Shown here piece by piece: positions 13,788 to 24,131 of a stretch of DNA of 64,000 nucleotides; the stretch's first letter is position 1; every line of letters begins with the position of its first letter. The notes below the pieces were generated by a model. That model was not told the origin of the DNA. It made no database searches and saw only the letters and a program-made list of their open reading frames with translations. The DNA is taken from positions 1,116,001 through 1,180,000 of the forward strand of contig NC_017583.1 of assembly GCF_000184345.1 (NCBI RefSeq). The letters are read 5' to 3'. A program made the translations under genes and the position numbers. The DNA is from Spirochaeta thermophila DSM 6578 (GTDB lineage: Bacteria; Spirochaetota; Spirochaetia; Winmispirales; Winmispiraceae).

Positions 13788-16008
13788 CGCATTCCTCTCG
13801 TTTCTTTTTCGGGTGGTGGGACGGCTTCGACGTCTCCCGCTGGATGTCCTCGGGGGCGCGGCCGTCGTGCTTTGTCTCTCGCTCATCCAGGTGGGAGGGT
13901 TGCGTGTGCTCGACCTCCTCGAGCGTCCTTCATACGACGATTTCGAGGTGGGCAGAGTGGCGGAGCGGGATGTGGTGCTGGACCGTGATGTGATGGTGGT
14001 GGACGAGAAGGCCACTGCGATAAGGCTCAGCGCCATGGAGAGACTGGTTCCCCCTGTCTTCGTCCTCGACAGGAAGGTCACGGAGACCATGCAGAGGGAG
14101 TTCGCCGCTGTACGGGAGCTCGTCCTGGATCCTGCGTCCAGGGGGCTTTCTTCCGAGGCGGATGTGAAGGGGGCGTACTTCCGTTTCCAAGCCCGACTCC
14201 CGGGGATGCTCTCTGAAGAGGAGTTCACGCTCCTGTTCGAAGCGGCCGCACATCCTCGATGGAGGGAGGCCCTCTCCTCCCTCATGCAGCGGGTGGAGGA
14301 ACAGGGTGTGTTCAGACTCCCGGACTCGGAAGTGCTCGGGTACGCGGATACCGTGGAACTCCGCATCCCTTCAGAAGGCGAGACCTTCCGGGCCCTCTCC
14401 CGGAGTATGGGAGACGTTCTCACGAGATCCCGGCTTTCCGAGGTGATCGAGGAGTACCGGACCGGGTATGGGTTTACGGATCGGGAGGTGGAGGCTCTCG
14501 ATCTGTTCGTCTCGAGGTTCGTCCGGGAAAACGTGGTGTATGACAGGAGGGCATCGGAGGAGAAGCGCGATGCACTATTGAGCAATGTGGAACCCGTAGT
14601 ACGCGAGTTCAAGAAGGGTGACGTGATCGTGAGGAAGGGATTCGTGCTCACAGAGGACGATGTGGCCACTCTCAACTTGCTCAAGAGATACCGCGTCTTT
14701 ACGGTCCCCCGTTCGTTTCTCTGGGAATTCGTCTTTTCATCGGCGGTCCTCTTCCTGGGATTCCTCCTCCTCCGCACGGCTCCCGATCTCCAGTCCAGCG
14801 CTGCCGCAGGGTTCTGGGGGTTCTTTTCCGTCCTCCTCGTCCTTCTCATCCTCCTTGGGTTCGGACTTCGGATCCTCTTCCCCCCTCCAGAGGGCGTCTC
14901 TCCCGGAGTGCTTCTCCTCCTCCCAGTCTGCGCCCTGTTCCTCCCCGTGTTCTGGGGCCGTGAGCGATCGCTTCTTGCCGTGGGATTCCTCTCTGTCTTC
15001 TTCCTTCCTTTTTTCGGGTTCGATATGCATGCCTATCTCTTCTCGCTCGCCATGGGTATGGGTGGGGTGCTTCTCGTGCACGGGGTGAGACAACGCATGG
15101 ATCTCATCCGGTCCTCCCTGATCCTCACCGTGGTGAGCATTCCCGTCACCGGGGTGCTCGGAGGGCTCGCTTCCCTCTCTCTCACGGAGGTGGGGACGTT
15201 CATGGGATATGGTGCGGCGAACGTCCTCGTTTCGGGGATGCTCGTCACCATGCTCCTCCCGCTCGTCGAGCACCTCCTCAACGCGCCTACGAGGTTCCGA
15301 CTCCTGGAGCTCTCGGATCTCAACACACCCCTCCTCAAACGGATGCTCGCCGTAGCCCCGGGTACCTACAGCCACAGCATGATGGTCGCGCAGTTGGCCG
15401 AGGCCGCCGCAGAGGTGGTGGGGGCCAACCCCCTTCTCGCGCGGGTGGGCTCCTACTACCACGACATAGGGAAGATCGAACAGCCGGAGTACTTCGTCGA
15501 GAATCAACGAGGAACGAATCGACACGACGACCTCAATCCTTCGCTCTCCTCCGCGGTCATCAAGGCCCATGCAAAGCGGGGGGTGGAGATCGCGAAGAAG
15601 ATGGGGTTTCCACAGGCGGTGATCGATATCATCGCCCAGCACCACGGAGACGATCTCATCAAGTACTTCTATCAGGAGGCCGTAAAGAAGAATGGGGGAG
15701 AGGTGAGCAGGGAGAACTACTCGTATTCAGGAGATCGGCCTCTCACCAGAGAAGCGGCCATCGTGATGTTGGCCGATGCAGTGGAGGCTGCGGTACGCGC
15801 CCTCTCGGGCAAACCTTCGCATGCGGCCATCGAAAAGCGAGTGCACGCGGTCATCTTCGAGAAGTTGAAGAACGGCCAACTCGACGACGCCCCTCTCACC
15901 GTCAAGGACCTCACCCGCATAGAGGAGACGTTCGTGAGAATCCTTGCCGCCAGCGTCCATACGAGGATAGAATATCCCGATACGAAGAAGGATCGCCGGA
16001 GTGAGTGA
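13768..16008 (+). CDS. PgpH-type 7TM HD-domain cyclic dinucleotide phosphodiesterase
   Basis: 746 residues. One membrane segment (about 28-50), a large extracytoplasmic 7TMR-HDED domain (about 51-310; includes VEPVVREFKKGDVIVRKGF), a bundle of about seven membrane segments (about 315-505), then a cytoplasmic HD domain. The HD motif is clear: APGTYSHSMMVAQLAE, SYYHDIGKIEQPEYFVENQ, and IAQHHGDDLIKYFY. PgpH of Listeria hydrolyses c-di-AMP, and this is the expected activity. The order phoH-HD-ybeY-corC is widespread in bacteria, so regulation by or of translation and ion balance is plausible. Confidence 0.92.
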   Translation: MKETPRSAFLSFLFRVVGRLRRLPLDVLGGAAVVLCLSLIQVGGLRVLDLLERPSYDDFEVGRVAERDVVLDRDVMVVDEKATAIRLSAMERLVPPVFVLDRKVTETMQREFAAVRELVLDPASRGLSSEADVKGAYFRFQARLPGMLSEEEFTLLFEAAAHPRWREALSSLMQRVEEQGVFRLPDSEVLGYADTVELRIPSEGETFRALSRSMGDVLTRSRLSEVIEEYRTGYGFTDREVEALDLFVSRFVRENVVYDRRASEEKRDALLSNVEPVVREFKKGDVIVRKGFVLTEDDVATLNLLKRYRVFTVPRSFLWEFVFSSAVLFLGFLLLRTAPDLQSSAAAGFWGFFSVLLVLLILLGFGLRILFPPPEGVSPGVLLLLPVCALFLPVFWGRERSLLAVGFLSVFFLPFFGFDMHAYLFSLAMGMGGVLLVHGVRQRMDLIRSSLILTVVSIPVTGVLGGLASLSLTEVGTFMGYGAANVLVSGMLVTMLLPLVEHLLNAPTRFRLLELSDLNTPLLKRMLAVAPGTYSHSMMVAQLAEAAAEVVGANPLLARVGSYYHDIGKIEQPEYFVENQRGTNRHDDLNPSLSSAVIKAHAKRGVEIAKKMGFPQAVIDIIAQHHGDDLIKYFYQEAVKKNGGEVSRENYSYSGDRPLTREAAIVMLADAVEAAVRALSGKPSHAAIEKRVHAVIFEKLKNGQLDDAPLTVKDLTRIEETFVRILAASVHTRIEYPDTKKDRRSE

Positions 16009-16447
16009 GATCGTGGTGATATGGAAAGATATCCCTACCTCCCCGTGGCAAGAGGTGGTCCCTTCCTTCGTCGCACGGGTGCTCGAGGAAGTGGGGAAGG
16101 AGTCCGGAGACATCGCGGTGGTGATGTGTTCCCCGGAGTTCATTCAGGAACTCAACAGGACGTTCAGGGGAAAGGACGAACCCACCGACGTGCTTTCCTT
16201 CCCCGATTCCGAGGGGGGATCTCGTATCCAGGGAGATATCGTGATCGCGCCGGAGGTGGTGGTGCATCAAGCCGCTGACTGGGGTGTGCCTGCACATGAG
16301 GAGCTTCTGAGGGTGATTCTCCATGGGCTCCTCCACCTCTCGGGCATGGACCATATGAGCACCGATCCCTCAGAGCCGATGCTCGTATACCAGGAGGATA
16401 TCCTTTCACGTGTCAAGGAGGAGTACCGGTTTGAAATCCGAACGTAG
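16001..16447 (+). CDS. ybeY: Endoribonuclease YbeY
   Basis: 148 residues from GTG 16001, which overlaps the previous stop. The metal-binding motif HGLLHLSGMDH carries all three histidines of the family pattern HGxLHLxGyDH; the conserved Arg region is LNRTFRGKDEPTDVLSFP. YbeY is a single-strand-specific RNase that matures the 3' end of 16S rRNA and takes part in 70S quality control. Size is normal for the family. It lies in an operon with phoH, its usual partner. Confidence 0.95.
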   Translation: MSEIVVIWKDIPTSPWQEVVPSFVARVLEEVGKESGDIAVVMCSPEFIQELNRTFRGKDEPTDVLSFPDSEGGSRIQGDIVIAPEVVVHQAADWGVPAHEELLRVILHGLLHLSGMDHMSTDPSEPMLVYQEDILSRVKEEYRFEIRT

Positions 16448-17240
16448 GGGTTTTTCTCTCTTCTCTCTCTTCGGCCCGAAGAAGAGGGAACAGCCGCCGC
16501 CCGAGGTGGAGGCTGAAAAACAGGACATGATCAGAGGTATAGAGGAACTCTCCGAGACCACCGTGAAGGAAGTGATGGTCCCCCGTATCGACGTGGTCTT
16601 CGTGGACATAGAGAGTCCTCTGGAGGAGCTGCTCGAAAGGGTCGCCGATTCCGGACATTCCCGTCTCCCGGCATACGAGAAGACGATCGACAACGTGGTG
16701 GGGATCCTGTATGTGAAGGATATCCTGAAGCTCCTCGTCAAGAACCAACCCATCGAGATAGGGAAGCTCGTAAGGCCCGCCTACTTCATCCCGGAGAGCA
16801 AACGCCTCGATGACCTCCTCAGGGAGATGAAGCGAAGGAGGGTTCACATCGCCATCGTGGTCGACGAGTACGGTGGTGTATCGGGTATCGTATGCCTGGA
16901 GGACATCATAGAAGAGATCGTGGGCGACATACAGGACGAGTTCGACAATGAAGAAGAGGAGGTGGTTCAACTCGACGAGAGGACCTTCCTCTGTGACGCT
17001 CGTATCCTCCTCGAGGAGCTCGGCGATACCTTGGGAATCGAACTGGAGAGCCCTGAGACCGATACCCTCGGGGGGTTCGTGTTCGAGCTTCTCGGTAAGA
17101 TCCCGGTGCGCTATGAACGCGTGATCTACAACGATATAGAGTTCATCGTGCAGGACCTCGAGGGGCACAAGATCAAGAAAGTGAAGGTGGTGCTCCCGGG
17201 AAGGTCGGGAGGAAAGGACGCGCGGGGGGAGGATGGATGA
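16431..17240 (+). CDS. CorC/HlyC-family CBS-pair protein (transporter-associated domain)
   Basis: 269 residues if started at TTG 16431, which has AAGGAGGAG 7 nt upstream; GTG 16410 is in frame but has no ribosome site. Two CBS domains (about 45-165; VKEVMVPRIDVVFVD and VDEYGGVSGIVCLEDIIEEI) are followed by the CorC_HlyC transporter-associated domain (DARILLEELGDTLGIEL, TLGGFVFELLGKIP). There is no membrane segment, matching the soluble CorC type tied to Mg/Co efflux and often found beside ybeY. It overlaps ybeY by 17 nt and couples to the TPR gene by ATGA. Confidence 0.88.
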   Translation: MKSERRGFSLFSLFGPKKREQPPPEVEAEKQDMIRGIEELSETTVKEVMVPRIDVVFVDIESPLEELLERVADSGHSRLPAYEKTIDNVVGILYVKDILKLLVKNQPIEIGKLVRPAYFIPESKRLDDLLREMKRRRVHIAIVVDEYGGVSGIVCLEDIIEEIVGDIQDEFDNEEEEVVQLDERTFLCDARILLEELGDTLGIELESPETDTLGGFVFELLGKIPVRYERVIYNDIEFIVQDLEGHKIKKVKVVLPGRSGGKDARGEDG

Positions 17241-19201
17241 GGTACCGGCTCTTTCTCCTGTTCATGTTGATCGTCTCTCCTCTGGGAGGGGAAGAGACAT
17301 CCCTCCAGCTTTTCCGACAGGGGGAAGAGGCCCGGATCCAGGAAGACTACCACAGGGCGATCGAACTCTACCAACAGGCGATCCAGAAGAATCCGGCGTT
17401 CGTCCAGGCCTACAAGGGACTGGCCGAAGCGTACTTCTCCCTCGGTCAGTACGAGGTGGCCCTGGCAGGAGCGGAGAAGGCGAAGAGCCTCGATCCCCGC
17501 TCCACCGATAGCCACCTCCTCTATGCACGGTGCCTTCTTGCACTGGGAAGACTCGAAGAGGCCGAGCGTATCTATCGTGACATCCTTTCCCGGGAACCTC
17601 AGAACGTGGAGGCCGGCATGGGGATCGCGGAGCTCTCGCTCGCGAGAGGGCAGGTGGCCTCAGCGCTGAGGGAGTACGAGCGCACCCTCAGGATGTTCCC
17701 GGAACACAAGAAGATTCTCACCATACTCGCCTTTCTCTACGAGTATAGAGGGGAACGGGACAAGGCCGCTTCGTATCTCGAAGAGGCCCTTCGTCTCTAT
17801 CCATCGGATCCGGAGGTGCACCTCCTCGCCGCCTCCTCCCACCTGAGAAAGGAGGAATGGGACGAGGCCGAGAGGGAGGCCCGACGCGCCCTCACCCTCG
17901 ATGAGAATGCGGTGGAGGCCTCCTATCTCCTCGCCCAGGTCGCCACGGGGAAGGGACGGTTTCAAGAGGCACTCGATCACCTCGACGGTTTCCTCGGCGC
18001 TCGACCGGACTCCCGGGAAGGATGGTACCTCAAAGGCGTGGTCCTGGACCGACTCGATCGTCCTGAGGAGAGTCTCAGGGCCTTCCGGGAGGTGTTGGAG
18101 CGATATCCCGACGACGAGGTGGCGCGCTACGCCATGGAGAGGATATTGCTCGAGCGGTTTCCCGCCTCGGCCCCTGAGAGACGGACGGCGGCGGACTATC
18201 ACTTCACGCAGGCAGGGGAGTATGCCGAAAAGTTCTATTTCCAGAGGGCCTATCACTTCCTGAGGAGGGGGTTGCGCCTCTTCCCCTACGACGCTGAGGC
18301 GAATCTCGAGTTTGCGGAACTTCAGCGGAGGATGGGATTCCCCCACAAGTACGTGGACAGGCTCGAATTCATGGTCTCTTCCGGTATCGCGGATCAACAC
18401 GTGGAGGACCGTCTGGAAGTGGCCCGCCGGATGCTCGAGGAGGACGTCCCTTCCCGCTGGGGGGTGAACCCCTTCGACCTCACCCCTCCCTCCATCGGCA
18501 TACTCGTGGGTCTTTCCTCCAGGTCCACGGATCTGCACCCGTTTTCCCTCCCCTACGTCCTCGCCGGGTTGCGTTTCGCATTGGGAGTCGATGAGCGGCT
18601 CACGGTCGAGGTGGAGGACGACCATCCTCTCTCCTGGGAGGAGGCCTTCGGCCGGGCCAGAGGGGATGGGGCGGACTTTTTCCTTCTCCTCGACTGCGTG
18701 GAGACCGACAGGGTGGTAGAGTGGAGGGCCAGACTCTATATCGGTTCGAGCGGTCTGCTCAAGAAGGAGTTCAGGATACGGAAGTCCGGGAACGACCGCC
18801 TGAAAGAATCCCTCCTCCGGGTGGCCGAGGAGGTCTCTGCAGCCGTTCCTCTCTACGGAACGATCGCGGACCGGAGGTTCTCTTCGGTCCTTCTCAACAT
18901 AGGACGCGTCCATGGGGTGGAGGAGGGGATGGAGTTCCTGGTGCTCGATCCTGTTACGGTACGGCTCGAAGGGGTAAGAGGAGGGTTCACCTGGGATCCG
19001 AAAGGTGTCCTGGGAAGGGTGAAGGTCGAGGCGGTGAGCGATCTGGTGAGTGAGGGGACCCTCACGCTTTCTTCGATATACGACAGGGTGAACCGGGGTG
19101 ACATGGTGGTGGTTCCCCCTGTGGCAGAGGCCGAAGAGGAGCAGCCGCCCGCCCCGCCCGACCCTCTCCTCTACCGCATCTTCCAGCTCTTCTTTCCGTG
19201 A
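17237..19201 (+). CDS. Exported TPR-repeat protein with FlgT-like C-terminal region
   Basis: 654 residues. A short signal peptide (MRYRLFLLFMLIVSPLGG) is followed by about ten tetratricopeptide repeats between residues 20 and 400 (for example YHRAIELYQQAIQKNPAFVQ and ALREYERTLRMFPEHKK). The C-terminal 250 residues are a different, beta-rich domain: PPSIGILVGL, FFLLLDCVE, then LLNIGRVHGVEEGMEFLVLD, which resembles the C-terminal module of FlgT/CsgG-like periplasmic proteins. A Pro-rich tail ends the protein. It is the last gene of the phoH operon. A structural or assembly role in the periplasm or outer membrane is inferred. Confidence 0.75.
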   Translation: MRYRLFLLFMLIVSPLGGEETSLQLFRQGEEARIQEDYHRAIELYQQAIQKNPAFVQAYKGLAEAYFSLGQYEVALAGAEKAKSLDPRSTDSHLLYARCLLALGRLEEAERIYRDILSREPQNVEAGMGIAELSLARGQVASALREYERTLRMFPEHKKILTILAFLYEYRGERDKAASYLEEALRLYPSDPEVHLLAASSHLRKEEWDEAEREARRALTLDENAVEASYLLAQVATGKGRFQEALDHLDGFLGARPDSREGWYLKGVVLDRLDRPEESLRAFREVLERYPDDEVARYAMERILLERFPASAPERRTAADYHFTQAGEYAEKFYFQRAYHFLRRGLRLFPYDAEANLEFAELQRRMGFPHKYVDRLEFMVSSGIADQHVEDRLEVARRMLEEDVPSRWGVNPFDLTPPSIGILVGLSSRSTDLHPFSLPYVLAGLRFALGVDERLTVEVEDDHPLSWEEAFGRARGDGADFFLLLDCVETDRVVEWRARLYIGSSGLLKKEFRIRKSGNDRLKESLLRVAEEVSAAVPLYGTIADRRFSSVLLNIGRVHGVEEGMEFLVLDPVTVRLEGVRGGFTWDPKGVLGRVKVEAVSDLVSEGTLTLSSIYDRVNRGDMVVVPPVAEAEEEQPPAPPDPLLYRIFQLFFP

Positions 19202-19210
19202 GGGGGAGCA

Positions 19211-19239
19211 TTGACACGGAATGTCGTTTTCCGTATAGT
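19211..19239 (+). promoter_or_regulatory. Sigma-70 promoter of gapA
   Basis: TTGACA at 19211-19216 and TATAGT at 19234-19239, 17-bp spacer. The leader is about 43 nt to ATG 19289, and GAGGGGG lies just before the start. Confidence 0.85.
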
Positions 19240-19264
19240 CGAATATGTAAAGAATTATCCATAA

Positions 19265-20302
<1,038 letters not shown>

Positions 20303-20310
20303 AACCTATC

Positions 20311-20354
20311 GGGGGACGTCCCTCCCGGGATGTCCCCCGCGTTCCTTTTTTCTT
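20311..20354 (+). terminator. Rho-independent terminator between gapA and pgk
   Basis: A 12-bp stem (GGGGGACGTCCC / GGGATGTCCCCC, one G-T pair), loop TCCC, followed a few bases later by a T-rich tract from 20345. It probably lets part of the transcription through into pgk or separates the two units. Confidence 0.85.
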
Positions 20355-20410
20355 TTGTTTTCGTGCGCCATGAAGCGCGCATGTCCATTTCCGAGAGAGG
20401 AGGGAACACC

Positions 20411-21589
20411 ATGGAATTGAAGACCGTGAAGGATATAGAGGTGAGGGGCAAGAAGGTCCTCGTGCGTGTGGACTTCAATGTGCCTCTCAAGGACGGAGTG
20501 ATTACCGACGACACCCGCATTCGTGCTGCGCTTCCCACCCTGCAGTACCTGCTCGACCAGGGGGCTGCGCTCATCGTCATGAGTCATCTCGGGAGACCGA
20601 AGGGTGAGAGGAAGCCGGAGTACAGCCTTTCCCCCGTGGCCGAGCGTCTCGGAGAACTCCTTGGCCGGGAGGTGAAAATGGCGCCGGATTGCGTGGGGCC
20701 GGAGGTGGAGCGGATGGCCGAGGCGCTCACGCCGGGTGAAGTCCTCCTCCTCGAGAACGTGAGATTCCACAAGGAAGAGACCAGCAACGACCCCGATTTT
20801 GCGAAAAAGCTCGCCTCTCTCGGTGAGGTGTATGTGAACGACGCCTTCGGGAGTGCGCACCGGGCCCATGCCTCCACCGAAGGGGTCGCTCACCTCCTTC
20901 CCGCGGCGGCGGGATTCCTCATGGAGAAGGAGGTCAAGTTTCTCTCCTACGTCCTCGAGAATCCCGAGAAGCCGTTCGTTGCGGTCATCGGCGGGGCGAA
21001 GGTCTCTACGAAGATCGGTGTCCTCGAATCCCTCCTCTCCAAGTGCACCGCCATGGTGATCGGCGGAGGCATGGCCTATACCTTCCTCAAGGTGCAGGGC
21101 CACTCCATCGGGAACTCGCTCTACGAGGAGGAGTCCGCCGACACCGCACGTTCCTTCCTCGAAAAGGCCGGGGAGCTGGGGGTGGAGGTGATCCTCCCCG
21201 AGGATCACCTGGTGGCCTCGGAGTTCTCTGAGCAGGCGAAGGCGGAGTACGTGGATGCGGTGGATATCCCTGAGGGTAAGGTGGGCATGGACATCGGCCC
21301 CCGCACCGTGGAGAAGGCGTGTGCGCGCATCCGTGGGGCGAAGACGGTGGTGTGGAACGGTCCCATGGGGGTCTTCGAGTTCCCGGCATTTGCAGAGGGC
21401 ACCAGAAAGGTGGCCGAGGCGATCGCCGAGTGCAAAGGTACCACTGTGGTGGGCGGTGGTGATTCGGTGGCGGCGGCGAATGCCTTCGGTGTGGCCGACA
21501 AGATGACCCACGTCTCCACCGGTGGTGGAGCCTCTCTGGAATTCCTGGAGGGCAAGCCCCTTCCCGGTATCGAAGTGTTGAAGAAGTAA
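20411..21589 (+). CDS. pgk: Phosphoglycerate kinase
   Basis: 392 residues from ATG 20411, preceded by GAGAGGAGGG. The substrate-binding start [15 protein letters not shown], the SHLGRPKG loop, [11 protein letters not shown], and the nucleotide-binding [11 protein letters not shown] and [10 protein letters not shown] are all present. It makes ATP from 1,3-bisphosphoglycerate in glycolysis. No fusion to triosephosphate isomerase is present, unlike in Thermotoga; tpiA follows as a separate gene after 11 nt. Confidence 0.97.
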   Translation: MELKTVKDIEVRGKKVLVRVDFNVPLKDGVITDDTRIRAALPTLQYLLDQGAALIVMSHLGRPKGERKPEYSLSPVAERLGELLGREVKMAPDCVGPEVERMAEALTPGEVLLLENVRFHKEETSNDPDFAKKLASLGEVYVNDAFGSAHRAHASTEGVAHLLPAAAGFLMEKEVKFLSYVLENPEKPFVAVIGGAKVSTKIGVLESLLSKCTAMVIGGGMAYTFLKVQGHSIGNSLYEEESADTARSFLEKAGELGVEVILPEDHLVASEFSEQAKAEYVDAVDIPEGKVGMDIGPRTVEKACARIRGAKTVVWNGPMGVFEFPAFAEGTRKVAEAIAECKGTTVVGGGDSVAAANAFGVADKMTHVSTGGGASLEFLEGKPLPGIEVLKK

Positions 21590-21600
21590 GGAGCAGTACC

Positions 21601-22362
21601 GTGACTGAGAGACGGCCTTTCATCGCAGGAAACTGGAAGATGCACAAGACGACAGGGGAGGCTCGTGCCCTTGCGGAGGCCCTTGTGGAGAACCTCAAGG
21701 ACTGCCCCCACAAGGTGATGGTCGCTCCTCCCTTCACTGCCCTCTCCGCGGTGCGGGAGGTGCTGAAGGGATCCCCTATCCTCTTGGGGGCACAGAACAT
21801 GTGTTCCGTGAGGGAGGGCGCCCACACCGGTGAGATCTCCGTCCTCATGCTCAAGGATCTCGATGTCTCGGTGGTGATACTGGGCCATTCCGAACGACGT
21901 CTCATCTATGGAGAGACCGACAGGCTCATCAACGAAAAGGTACGCCTCGCGCTCGAAGAGGGGATGGAGGTCATCCTCTGCGTGGGGGAGACCCTCGAAC
22001 AGAGGGAGGCCGGCAAGGCAGAACAGGTGGTCGAGGAGCAGGTGAAGCGAGGGCTCGATGGAGTGGCCCCGGAGGATCTCTCCCGTGTGACCATCGCGTA
22101 TGAACCGGTATGGGCCATCGGGACGGGGCGGACCGCGCGACCTGAAGATGCCGACGCGATGCACAGGCACATCCGCAGGACCGTTGCAAGTCTACACGGT
22201 ACGGATGCGGCGGAGGCCCTCATCATCCAATATGGGGGCTCCGTGAAGCCGAGCAATATCAAGGCGCTCATGGCGATGGAGAATATCGACGGGGCGCTGG
22301 TGGGCGGCGCCTCCCTCTCCGCGGAGAACTTCCTGCCCATCGTAAACTTTCATCTGGAGTGA
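21601..22362 (+). CDS. tpiA: Triosephosphate isomerase
   Basis: 253 residues from GTG 21601 with AAGGAG upstream. FIAGNWKMHK carries the catalytic lysine, ILGHSERR the histidine and AYEPVWAIGTGRTA the catalytic glutamate; the phosphate loop is IIQYGGSVKPSN and GALVGGASL. It interconverts dihydroxyacetone phosphate and glyceraldehyde 3-phosphate. It sits between pgk and secG in one transcription unit. Confidence 0.97.
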   Translation: MTERRPFIAGNWKMHKTTGEARALAEALVENLKDCPHKVMVAPPFTALSAVREVLKGSPILLGAQNMCSVREGAHTGEISVLMLKDLDVSVVILGHSERRLIYGETDRLINEKVRLALEEGMEVILCVGETLEQREAGKAEQVVEEQVKRGLDGVAPEDLSRVTIAYEPVWAIGTGRTARPEDADAMHRHIRRTVASLHGTDAAEALIIQYGGSVKPSNIKALMAMENIDGALVGGASLSAENFLPIVNFHLE

Positions 22363-22366
22363 TACC

Positions 22367-22753
22367 ATGGCAATACTGGGTGTCTTTCTGATCGTGGTGT
22401 TCGTCATCACCTCTCTCCTCCTCATACTCCTTGTCCTGCTCCAGGATGAGCAGGGTGAGGGGCTCGGCGGTATATTCGGTGGAGGAGGGGCCTCCCAGGT
22501 CTTCGGAGTCCAGTCCGACAACATCCTCAGTAAGGGGACCAAGATTCTCGGTGTGATCTTTTTCCTCTGCGTGATCGGGATCGCCTGGGTCTACAGGACT
22601 CCGGAGGCCGAGAGCGTCCTCACCACGGCCCGTCAGGAGAAGATGGAGCAGGGGGTAAGGTGGTGGGAGGAGGAACTCCCCGCCGGTGAGGAGGCGACAG
22701 TGCCCGCAGAGCAGGAGATGGAGAGCGGGACCGGGGCCTCTTCGTCCGAGTGA
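22367..22753 (+). CDS. secG: Preprotein translocase subunit SecG
   Basis: 128 residues. Two membrane segments (about 1-25 and 58-76) flank the conserved loop LLVLLQDEQGEGLGGIFGGGG, typical of SecG, which supports the SecYE channel. A charged, Glu/Ser-rich tail of about 45 residues is longer than in most SecG proteins. It follows tpiA by 4 nt; tpiA-secG linkage is common in bacteria and has no known functional reason. A terminator at 22785 closes the unit. Confidence 0.93.
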   Translation: MAILGVFLIVVFVITSLLLILLVLLQDEQGEGLGGIFGGGGASQVFGVQSDNILSKGTKILGVIFFLCVIGIAWVYRTPEAESVLTTARQEKMEQGVRWWEEELPAGEEATVPAEQEMESGTGASSSE

Positions 22754-22784
22754 CGAGGCGGCGCTCTCGTGAGGATGAAGCACA

Positions 22785-22812
22785 GGGGAGAGGGTGACCT
22801 CTCCCCGTTTTT
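22785..22812 (+). terminator. Rho-independent terminator after secG
   Basis: A 9-bp stem (GGGGAGAGG / CCTCTCCCC) with the stable GNRA-type loop GTGA, followed by GTTTTTC. Confidence 0.88.
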
Positions 22813-22824
22813 CTTCGGACTGCG

Positions 22825-22853
22825 TTGTCAATCGAGGAAAATCGAGGTACTAT
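22825..22853 (+). promoter_or_regulatory. Sigma-70 promoter of the flavodoxin-like gene
   Basis: TTGTCA at 22825-22830 and TACTAT at 22848-22853, 17-bp spacer, directly after the secG terminator. The predicted leader is about 11 nt. Confidence 0.7.
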
Positions 22854-22870
22854 GAGCCTGAGGGAATGAA

Positions 22871-23305
22871 ATGAGAGTAGCAGTCGTCTTCTATGGATCG
22901 GGCAGGTCGGACCAGCTCAAGGACCTCGCGAGGGCTCTCGCACGGGGGATCGAACGTCAAGGGGTCCAGGTACAGGTGGATCTCCTGGATGTGGCTGTGG
23001 ATCGGGAGAAGAAACTCACCCTGTACGATTACCTCGTGGTGGGGATGGTGTCTGAGACGCTGTTCCGGCCCAAGGTTCCCGGGGCGCTCAAGGAGTTTCT
23101 CGCGAGGGCCGGACAGATCGCGGGAAAACGGGCGTTTGCCTTCGTTCCGAAGCGCATGTTCGCGGCGAAGGCCCTCCTCAAACTCATGGCTGCGATGGAA
23201 CACGAGGGACTCTATCTCAAGAATTCCGCGGTGATTTCCTCTCCCGCAGAGGCCGAGTACCTCGGAGAACACCTCCACCTCTCCACCCGTCCTCGTGAGG
23301 AGTGA
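22871..23305 (+). CDS. Flavodoxin-like fold protein
   Basis: 144 residues. The first strand and loop VAVVFYGSGRSDQLKDLARAL resemble the FMN-phosphate loop of flavodoxins, and YDYLVVGMVSETLFRPKVP is the usual second strand. It lacks the clean T/S-x-T-G-x-T signature, so FMN binding is uncertain. The middle (VPKRMFAAKALLKLM) is basic. It is followed 10 nt later by a J-domain gene. A redox or scaffold role is possible, but no partner is evident. Confidence 0.6.
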   Translation: MRVAVVFYGSGRSDQLKDLARALARGIERQGVQVQVDLLDVAVDREKKLTLYDYLVVGMVSETLFRPKVPGALKEFLARAGQIAGKRAFAFVPKRMFAAKALLKLMAAMEHEGLYLKNSAVISSPAEAEYLGEHLHLSTRPREE

Positions 23306-23315
23306 GCGGACACAG

Positions 23316-24131
23316 ATGAGCGGTACGTACTATGAGATCCTGGGCGTACCCCGGGACGCCGGTCTCCCGGAGATCAAGCGTGCCTTTCGGAGAAAGGCAA
23401 AGGAGATGCATCCCGATCTGCACGAGAATGCCTCCGAGCAGGATCTCGCGCGTATGAGGGAGCTCCTCCTCGCCTATCAGACCCTCAGCGATCCCCGGAA
23501 GAGGGAAGACTATGACCGGTGCATCCTCACCTGCCATCCTCGGGAAAAGAGGTATCGTTTCGATTACCGGGAGTTCCTCAGAGAGAGGGTGGACGATCTC
23601 CACAGTCAGGCCAAGCTGATCTTCTTCGATCTCCTCCACGACAGGGAGGAGGAGGCGATATCCCTGTACGAACGGCTTCGGCAAGAAGGGGACTTCCGGC
23701 TGGAGGAGTATCTGGATCGCGAGGATGCCATGGATTGTCTCTTCCTGGTGGCCGAGGCCTATGAGAAGAGGGGTGAGCTCGAGGAGGCGGTTGTCCATCT
23801 CCTCGCGGTGAGCTCCATGGAGAAGGAGAAGCCGTATTTCAGGCACTTCTTCGAGGAGGTGCTCGCGAAGCTCAGGCACTTTCTCGGATGGGCGGGCGGT
23901 TCCGAGATTGAGATGGAACGGCGGATGCGATATATTGTGGAGTTGATCGGTCTCGGGATACTGGGCCCGAGGGATGAGGCCTATTTCTATAAGCGGCTTT
24001 CCGAGCTTTCGCTCAGGAGAGGGGACAGGACGCAGGCGAGATTCTATCTTCAGAGAGCACTGGTGCGGAACGGCGGACGTGCGGATGCCTCTCGCCTCTA
24101 TCAGAAGATTTTACAGGAGGAAAGCGTATGA
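23316..24131 (+). CDS. J-domain protein with C-terminal TPR-like helices
   Basis: 271 residues from ATG 23316. The N-terminal J domain (about 4-70) has YYEILGVPRDAGLPEIKRAFR and the essential HPD (MHPDLHENA), followed by LAYQTLSDPRKREDYD. It lacks the Gly/Phe-rich and zinc domains of DnaJ, so it is a specialised co-chaperone that would stimulate a Hsp70 ATPase on its own client. The rest is helical, with repeats resembling TPRs (LFLVAEAYEKRGELEEAVVH; FYLQRALVRNGGRADASR). It couples by ATGA to a periplasmic PPIase gene. Confidence 0.85.
   Translation: MSGTYYEILGVPRDAGLPEIKRAFRRKAKEMHPDLHENASEQDLARMRELLLAYQTLSDPRKREDYDRCILTCHPREKRYRFDYREFLRERVDDLHSQAKLIFFDLLHDREEEAISLYERLRQEGDFRLEEYLDREDAMDCLFLVAEAYEKRGELEEAVVHLLAVSSMEKEKPYFRHFFEEVLAKLRHFLGWAGGSEIEMERRMRYIVELIGLGILGPRDEAYFYKRLSELSLRRGDRTQARFYLQRALVRNGGRADASRLYQKILQEESV

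Noticed and set aside
12795..14849. Minus-strand open frame (684 codons)
   Set aside because: Antisense to phoH and pgpH; composition Arg/Ser-rich and no motif.
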